In this document: piece after piece, positions 56,404 through 64,000 of the stretch | Position numbering within the stretch: the stretch's first letter is position 1 | Layout of the letters: every line of letters starts with the position of its first letter | Source: Bisporella sp. PMI_857 | Lineage: Eukaryota > Ascomycota > Leotiomycetes > Helotiales > Helotiaceae | Direction: 5' to 3' | Assembly: GCA_021307315.1 (NCBI GenBank) | Contig: JAJSPD010000065.1 | Span: 1 to 64,000, forward strand | Length of the DNA stretch: 64,000 nt | Translations under genes and position numbers: made by a program | Notes under the pieces: generated by a model | Told to the model about the DNA's origin: nothing | Database searches by the model: none | The model's input: only the letters and a program-made list of their open reading frames with translations

Positions 56404-58328
56404 TCTGACTTTGAGATGGAAGACTGAGAGGATGCTAGAATATTCTTGAGGCTAGATATGTTCTGAGAATGCGTTGATGTGTGAGTATGAGTTTGGGAAT
56501 GTAGAATGATATTGGAGAAGAATCCGAGTTGGCAAGCCGATGATTTATACTTGTCAAGAAATAACATGAGATTTACTTTGCAGAAGATCAAAAGTTACCC
56601 CTCCTGAACTATCTTACCTCCTTACCTGGCTAAGCAAGTATGTTCAAGTAACCCCACAATGAGATCGTACGAGTAGTACAGTCCAGCTGCAACTTGATCC
56701 TCCACTCCACCGAGCATTCCGAGTCGATGGCCCCCCTGCGGCTCTCATTGCTGTTCAGTGCTAGGATAACCCCCAAAAGGCTCAATAGCTGATTGTAAAT
56801 TTAGGGGATTGGCGGGGAAGCGATTTTAACATTAGTTTCCCCGTACTCCCCACCATCATCCTCGCCCCCATGTGGTGGGATAGCTAGTCCCTTTGCCCGT
56901 TTCATCGTGGGAGGTTGAGCGACAGTTTGAGTCATGTTTGCGCAGTCAGCCATAGCGAACCTTTGATCCGAAGAATCTCGACTGTGCGGGTGTACGGTGA
57001 AAGGCTGGATTCTAGGGACCAGCGCCACGTTGATGTGTGGCACACCCGAACATAACCGAATTTGATACTTCCCAGGGGATATCAGGTTACTTGGGGGTGC
57101 AGGATGTATGCAGATAACGAATAATGATTTCTATACACAACGCAGCTTTTCTCTCGAATGACGAAACTTGGTAGCTCGCACGAATGGAAGGAAACACTTG
57201 TTCGCCTACTCTGATTATTGTGTCTATGTTCTGCAGCTGTCAAGTCGGGCCAACCAATAATGAGTAGAAAGCTCATTCTCAAAGTCCAAGTATAGATGAG
57301 ATGAGGTACCTATAGGACATTAAGTGCCTGCAATAAGCATTTAGATAGGGGGTAGCATAGGGATGGGATAGGCACAATAGGCCTAACTGCCGCACTGCTG
57401 GAAATAATATCAATTACATCACTCCACCCATCGTCAGGCGAAATAAAGTGGCCTGACTTTGTGCCAAGGCCCTAAGGTAATGAGAGAATGACGGTGTGGC
57501 TTTATTGGGTCATCGAGTGGTAATAGGCACACTCAGTGCCGTGTTCTAGGATGAGCAGCCACATGGAAACATCGCCCGTGGACACGGCGTATTACTTGTA
57601 ACGGCCAATGCAAAAAAGAAAAGAAGCAAAAAAAAAGACAGAGATTAGTGGAGATATGGAAGCTTGTGATTCTTATACCTGTTCAGCAAAGCCTTTGTCT
57701 GGTATCTAGCAAGACTTTTGAACCATGATGGTCACATTTGGGAGTGACAACATATCCTGTGCTTCAAGCCTTCTTACCTTGACTCCTATAGCAGTCAAAG
57801 CCATAAGATCTTAAAGGAAGCGTTGAAATCTCAGCGAGTTTATTCCTCTTTGGGATCGCATAAACCCAGATCGAGGGCAACCGTTAGTGAATGAACATAC
57901 TTGACGAGTATCAATCAAGCAGTGGTTTTATGTTTGGATCAGCTCGGAAGTTGCGCCATCCCAGTTCAATAACACTAGCATAAGCGTTTGGGGACGAGTG
58001 GAACGAAGAAAAGAATTCCGAGGATCCTTCCCTTATATCCCGAGGCAAGAATTCCAAGGCCACGACACGGGCACACAATATCTCATTACCAGCGACAAGG
58101 AAGACAAAGCTTAAAACGACGACACTCAATCAAGATCAGCCACTCTCCATACGCAGAGGGCAGGCTTTAGTTGGCACAGGGTTGCTGTAATACCAACATT
58201 TGGCAACTCACAGCCGCTATTATTGCCTGCTAGTGGTATCTGATTCCTATTTTCTGGAGAATATCTCTAGCCTGCAAAAGAGAAGCTGATCAGACTTTTA
58301 AAGTATACCTACGGAAACATCTGCCTCT
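56404..58328. other. Intergenic 1.9 kb, nothing recognised
   Basis: Contains the ADH promoter and the GH115 3' region. The ORFs at 56801-57043, 57082-57282 and 57911-58129 have no domain. A short CACA-rich stretch (TGTGAGTATGAGT complement) is near 56475-56495. Confidence 0.4.
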
Positions 58329-61300
58329 TTACAACTTCGTGGTTGGTGGAGGGCCCAGGTAGCTCGTCTTCACCCCTCCGTTCGTCCGCTTAGTGTTTAG
58401 GACGATTTTCTCAAGATACACCTCTGGCGAGTTCACACTCCATCTCAGTGTGTGGGCGCCCGAGGCCACAGCGCCGAGTGTGACTGTCTTCGTCCAAACG
58501 TGGTCCTGAACGTAAGCTGTCCATTCTGATGGCAAATCGCCCGGTTTCGCCGGACTACTGACCACACGGGTGAAGTTTGCCGCCGCACTATCTAGTGTAA
58601 GGGAGAAGGTCATCAGGAGATTCGGGTCGGTGTCGAGTGCCCCGTTAATGTACACCGTGGCGTCGACGCTGGAGGCGGCTCCGTACAAGTAGATGCCATA
58701 CTCGACGTACGCGGATGTGGCACTGCTTGTTGATGATCTTGCCTCCTTGTAAGGTCGTAACGCGATGGATCCAGACTGGGAACGAGTACCTAAATATGGA
58801 ATATGCTCAAATCCAATGTCTCCTTCGGAAGAGCGTTGAAATCCAGGTGCTTCGATAGAAATAGTGCCCGAAGTCTCGGGAAATCCGTGGAAGTTAGCCG
58901 GAACGCTGTACTTCCGGACAGGAATCTGAATGTCGTCAATCCAGGGTAGCTGGTCAAAGTTGAGACGAGCTTTGACTGTCGATGAGAATCCTGATGGCAC
59001 ACTTGCCCAGTCAATTGAGATATTGACTCGCTGCTGTGAGTTATTTGGATCCCCACTTAATGTGCCCGCGCCTGGGGTGAATGAAAGCCAGGTGTAAGGT
59101 GATGCAATCGACCATACGATTGGAACGCGAAAGTCTCCCCGATGAAAGAGATCGACCGTCCGAGAGGGCCCATAGGGATCCATCAGGGGCAAGACAGGAG
59201 CCCACGACTTGTCCGTTGGTCCTGAAGTATCAATGCTTGCACATATCCTGGCGGCCGCAGCAGCACTCGAGGAGCCTTCGGCATAGACGCCCAGGTTACC
59301 AAACTCGTAATCAAGATTTTGCCTAAGCTGCACATAGGACAAATTTGAGATTACGTCTCGAGATGGAGCCTTCCAGTTGCTGCTCGCGTAGATGTCGTGC
59401 TTCGGCTGAGATAGAATACCAGCCCACTTACCATGAACCAAAGAGTCATATTCTTCAAGTAGGTCGAAATCAGCGTCAAAGTCATTCAGCACGTTCTGTG
59501 CTACCGCGTTCGCGGCATTTCGGTGCTCGATGCCGAATTGTCGGTTTACGGCTTGTCCCAGAACAACAGAGTAGTACAAATATCCTGAGTGGATAGGATA
59601 CTTCACAAGATGAAAATAAGGCGCCTGAAGATCCTGAGGCAAACCTGAACCTACTGCGGTAACACGATCTGCAAGTGATTTCCATGCTGCTAAGACTCTT
59701 TCGTGCTCATGGTAGTTGAGGACCGAGAATGTAGATGGGATGACTGATTCGAACTTGCGCAGCCCAATGAGGTAATTCTGCTCGAGTAAAATAGCTCCAA
59801 TCTCCTCGGCGTACTCAGCCCCGAACTCACGTGCCGCGAAGGCCGTGTAGTAGTCCGGTATGGTCTTGAAATTAATTGAAGAGGTATTCCAAGCCAAATC
59901 CATAATAAAGCTGAAGGGCAGCTCCATAGGTTTTATATCTCCGACATTGATCACCCAAATCCTGTTTGCTCCCCTTTCGTAAGCATGGTAAAAATCTTTC
60001 AGTACTTTGGCCTAGATAGTCAAATAAGCAAACCGTTGAAATGCCCTGTATGCAAGGCTACTCACGACGTTATTGTTATTCTGCCACTTGTAAGACTTGG
60101 GCGAACCAACATATTCGAGATGGAAGTAGACCTATGATTGCTTAGCTTAGCGTCGTTAATTTTGGAGCGCTACAGGTTACACCAAAACCTCCTGAACGTT
60201 CGATTTCATTTCCAGTAGGGAAGCGCATGATGTTGCCCCAATTATCGTCGGTGAACATCAGTGTCACATCTTCCGGTGGTATCAGGCCGGCAGCGTAGTA
60301 CGTCGCCACTTCTTTGTAGATAGTCCACACCTCTTTAAACTTGCATATCAGCTTCTACGTTCATTCACCAACCTTCAAGGTAACTCACGATTGGCAGCAG
60401 ACACGTTTCCGTAGTACTTAGCTAATATTTCTCGTTCAGTCACAAACACATCACGTAGCACTGCAATAGGATCATCCGCCGAAATCGCTCCATCGTTTGG
60501 TCCTCGCATACCAAGTGTAAAATACGATTCGTTAGTTCCTGCGCGTTGAACACCATGTTCCATGAACCGGGTCACATTCGCCTTGTTAGCTTCCCAATCC
60601 CATGGTCCGGTTTCTGCGGCATTCCACTCGTTCGTAGCCCTCTGCATAGGCTCGTGGTGGCTCGTCGAAACCACAATCCCATAATCTTCGGCCAATTGTT
60701 GATTGTACGGGTCATCTGTGAAGAAGATATTCCCGGGTTTTGGAACGAAAGACGCCCACATTGCTGGCCAAATGTAATTGGCTTTCAAGCGCAATAGCAG
60801 ATCAAAAACATGTTTATAGAAGTCAGAATCCAGCTTGGCGACGCCGTAATCGTTCTTGTGATGCTTCGACCACCATCCTGTAAGAGCTGGAGCCTCGTCA
60901 TTAATGAAGAGCCCACGGTACTTGACACTCGGTTCTCCATGGATTGTGGTCTTTGGAAGAGCATAAATTTCGCTATGCTTTTTCGTGGGGGTGTCTAACC
61001 AGTAGTGAAATGGGGACTGTCCACACTGCTCAGCCAGCGTGTGGATCCCGAAGATGGTGCCCCTTTTATCGCTACCTACAATGACGAGAGCTGCATCGAC
61101 TCCTTGGAAAGGGTTGCGAATCACAGCGGTCTTGAACGTCTCCCATTTCCCCTGAATATCAGATATGGAGATATTGCGTCCCTTTGAAAGCTGCTGGATT
61201 AGAGGAGAGTCTACAGTGGCTGCGATAATCACATTTCGAGTGGTGTTGTTGCGCAAAGAGGTGGACAGGGTATAATTGCTCCTGGTCCGATTCTGAAAAT

Positions 61301-61523
61301 CAATAGTGAAGTTCAAGGGTCGTTTGCCCGTTATCTCTTCGAAGTCATTTTGCAGACTTTGTATTGCGATGCGAACTCCAGTGGGATCATCTGCAGAGTG
61401 GAAGATAGCAGTATCATGGATAGGGACTGCTCCGTCCTTCCGGGTAAATGAAATGAAAGTTTCCTCAAGTAATGCTTGGCACAACTGTGGGATGAAGAGA
61501 AAGAGTAGACCATTGAACAACAT
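58329..61523 (-). CDS. Secreted GH115 xylan alpha-1,2-glucuronidase
   Basis: Four exons, 61523-60389, 60332-60181, 60131-60066 and 60011-58329, encode 1011 residues, the usual size for GH115; introns are 56, 49 and 54 nt. The ATG at 61523 gives a signal peptide (MLFNGLLFLFIPQLCQA); the frame upstream has no ATG. Family landmarks are VIVGSDKRGTIFGIHTLAEQCGQSPFHYW, KYRGLFINDEAPALTGWW, LKANYIWPAMWASF, STSHHEPMQRATNEW, GMRGPNDGAISADD, LMFTDDNWGNIMRFP, GGFGVYFHLEYVGSPKSYKW and NRIWVINVGDIKPMELP. The enzyme removes (4-O-methyl-)glucuronic acid from glucuronoxylan, including internal residues. It is extracellular and complements the GH43 and GH93 enzymes on the same strand. Confidence 0.95.
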
Positions 61524-62088
61524 TCTGCTGTCTGGAAACGACTGATGACTAACCCTGGTCACGGCCTTACCATTGATACTATCGCACGATTACATCTTAC
61601 CCCTTACCGATTTGTTTTATATGTATATGCGGTCGCTACCTACGAGCATCTAGTTCGGCGCTAGCAATGGCGAGAATAATACGAGCCCGGCATATTTCTC
61701 ACGCGAAAGCCACCAATCAAGCAAAGTCCAGCTTGCAGATTTACACTTAGCCTAGTCACAGTTTTAACCAAAATAAAAGGTGTAGTAAATAACCAGGACG
61801 CAATCGCCTTTACATATAACGATATAACGAGCGAAGTCCTTGTCAAGCGGGGTACGTTTAGGTGAAGTCATGGTCTTTAGTAGATCGCATGAATCGCGCC
61901 TAGTGAGGAGACAAAGGTGTTAGAGCTTGTAAATACTTTTCAAATCTCTCAAGTATTCCCAACAAAGCAACCTACCCGCTGCTCGCCCCTTAAGAAACCC
62001 TAGATATCAGGTCGAATTTAGGCCCACCTCCATATGCCCGGCGAACAAACTACCTTCCAACCCTCTCTCAATACTAGCTCTTCCGTCC
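61524..62088. other. Promoter region of the GH115 gene
   Basis: 565 bp between the GH115 ATG and the 3' end of the STAND-like gene. Only the TATA-like box below is notable; the ORF at 61661-61846 has no domain. Confidence 0.35.
61615..61621 (-). promoter_or_regulatory. TATA-like box of the GH115 gene
   Basis: TATAAAA on the minus strand ends 92 bp upstream of the ATG at 61523. Assigned by sequence and distance only. Confidence 0.4.
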
Positions 62089-64000
62089 TCAGATTTCTTG
62101 CTCACTCGCTGGAATTTTTTCCGTATTTCTAAAAACACTGAGCCCAGCCTGCGACCGCACTTCCCTCGGTACATTAAGGACCTCACCCTTCTCCACTATC
62201 TCAGGCAAATTTCTAATCCTAGTTGAGCTCGTTAACAGAACCTTAAAAATAGGCCCAGATTCTTCCTTTCTTGTCACCAGTTCCCTGAGCGCATGCATCA
62301 CTTCTCTTATTTCCACAACCCGTGTCACATCCTCATAGAACGAAATTCCATCAATGATGCAGAACACCATCAGTTCTTCTTCGAGTTGCAGCAGCAGATT
62401 CTTGAATAGGCATTGTACACTCTCTAGCGAGGTAGGGGAGGTATCAATTAAGTCCCGTTGGGAGATCTTGAAGTTAGGTCGTTGTAGAAGGAGCTGGGCG
62501 AGTAGACTGTTCATTAACCGGACAGGAGTGGCATTTAGATCTGTGGCAGGTGATAAATGCTGTCCACAGAAGAAATGAAGGATAATAGTTTTGTCCTTGA
62601 TTTTTGATTTCAGAGAGTATATCAAGTGAGCACACACTGAAGTTATAGGTGAGTGGGTTCTAGTTGACGGACAGGAGCCGTTGATATATAGCATCGATGA
62701 TGTAGTGCTAGGCAACCAGGAGCATAATGCTGAGGACTTCATAACCCATACTGCACGGTCCTGATCAGATCGGGATAAAGTATTAAGACTGCGGAGACTT
62801 TGATGGAGATCCACTTCAGAGATATCTTTCTTGTGTGCCAGGACAGAAAGGATTTTTGATGATGGTATGGACTCTATGGTATATTAGATTTAGTATGAAT
62901 AGGGAACGTTATACCAACGTATCTGAGGCTCCAGGTCCCTTTCATAAGGGGGCGGATCATTTGAAACTAAGTCGGTAGTTACTATGCCTGAATAACTGAA
63001 CTTCATATGCTACTTACTCGGAAGAAAAAGTGGCAGTGCGACAAGAATACTTTCCAGAAGTACTTTCAAATTGTTTAGAGCATCAGCATTCTTTTGATTG
63101 AGCTCTAGTTGGTCATCATATCGCGTTTTCAAAGTGTTGAATTCTTTATCAATCATTCTTTGAGTAGTTTCGTGCTGCGTCATATTGACAGACTTTTGGT
63201 GTTTCAAATTCTCATTTGTCTCGTCCATTGTCTTTTTTATTATTAAGTGGTTGTTACCAGAAGCCACAGCCATAGATGTAACTGCTTTCCGTGTGCTGAC
63301 AACTTCTCGCTGCATGCACCCCATAGATATGTATCTAAATCGTGTGGAAACCATTTTCATTTCATCAACTTTCGTAAATAGTTCCTTCTGATACAAACCT
63401 TGCTTCAGAAGGGTCGCAAAAGTTTTGCCTATTACACTTATTACCCAACTTTTAAGTTGAGATAGAGAAAAGGTACTAACCAATAGCTCTTTTTTTAAAC
63501 CAGGTCAAAATGTGCCTAAGCGCCTGCAGGGTTACAGTATAAAGTTTGACTCCGCATTTTCGCAAGGCTTCAGACTTTTCAAAAACACCCACGGAGTCTT
63601 TTGTGCTTTCGAGATAGAATGGAATCTCTTCTAGAGCCTTAAATGCTTCATTCCTTACATCCCCGATTCGTCCAGCAGCCTAAGATGTTGTTAGATATAG
63701 CCAATTTTTGGCTTCAGAAGAAATTCACCTGTATTATTAGATTCAGGCCACCATAAACAAGCGAACAATAAGTCGACGATGACGGTAAAAGCTTTAACCA
63801 GGTTTCAAGTCCCTCTTTGCTTTGACTGAGTCTCCAAAACCCTTTCCGAATGGCTTCCCATACCGTCTTTTCAGCATCACGCTTGTACTCCTTTAGGCCT
63901 GAATCAATGTGCTTGACCACATCCTCGATAGAATGAGGTTTATCAAGAAGGACGCCGGTTTTGTATTTCTGAGGGACTTCTGATTCATAAGCTTTGAGTG
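62089..64000 (-). CDS. STAND/NACHT-like protein with DUF7708-like N-terminal domain, cut by the window edge
   Basis: Exons read >64000-63729, 63679-63481, 63428-63018 and 62873-62089, all with GT-AG introns (49, 52 and 144 nt) and a consistent frame; the 5' end lies beyond the window. The N-terminal visible part is an all-helical domain (TVWEAIRKGFWRLSQSKEGLETWLKLLP, CSLVYGGLNLIIQAAGRIGD, YTVTLQALRHILTWFKK), followed by a coiled-coil-like region near 63080-63300. It resembles the helical domain found at the N-terminus of many fungal NLR-like proteins. The C-terminal part has the order of a P-loop ATPase: SSMLYINGSCPSTRTHSPITSVCAHLI where a Walker A loop would be, IILHFFCGQH, and a Walker B-like LMVFCIIDGISFYEDV. 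The GK[ST] of Walker A is missing. It stops after a sensor-like LLTSSTR region without ankyrin or WD repeats. Cytosolic; function unknown. Confidence 0.7.

Noticed and set aside
1..64000. CRISPR array, operon-type promoters, ribosome binding sites
   Set aside because: The spliced genes show this is eukaryotic DNA; no regularly spaced direct repeats were found.

Overview
The window is nuclear DNA of a filamentous ascomycete (Pezizomycotina; a leotiomycete-like fungus is plausible but not proven). The evidence is split genes with mostly 48-95 nt GT-AG introns and typical families: Zn2Cys6 regulator, RTA1, SAT4/Pth11-like rhodopsin-fold protein, HET domain, DUF1996, DUF3605, DHA2 drug efflux and a large set of plant-cell-wall enzymes. 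I could build 20 protein-coding models, 19 of them with intact frames (one runs off the right edge), plus one degraded gene and two transposon-derived elements. I see no tRNA, rRNA or CRISPR.

Layout. 0-9 kb: secreted intradiol dioxygenase, a long empty stretch, a secreted Cip1-like protein, a decayed subtilase-like gene, and an RTA1 membrane protein. 10-21 kb: Upc2-type Zn2Cys6 regulator, secreted kelch protein with a problem at its 5' end, a 669 bp Mutator-like foldback element, a secreted class II-type haem peroxidase, and ERG28. 21-32 kb: DHA2 efflux pump, hemerythrin-like protein, a 151 bp TA-inserted MITE, and a CYP7/8-like P450 divergent from a SAT4-type membrane protein. 34-45 kb: a ten-exon P450, a dynamin-like GTPase related to SLIP-GC, and a DUF3605 protein.

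45-62 kb is the most coherent part: GH93 exo-arabinanase, DUF1996 protein, GH43 beta-xylosidase/arabinofuranosidase, HET protein, zinc alcohol dehydrogenase and GH115 alpha-glucuronidase, all on the minus strand. The three glycosidases remove or trim arabinan, xylan/arabinoxylan and glucuronoxylan side chains, so this looks like a hemicellulose-degradation neighbourhood. The right edge holds the 3' part of a STAND/NACHT-like protein whose nucleotide-binding loop appears degenerate. With Cip1, the peroxidase and the intradiol dioxygenase further left, the window suits a saprotroph or plant-associated fungus.
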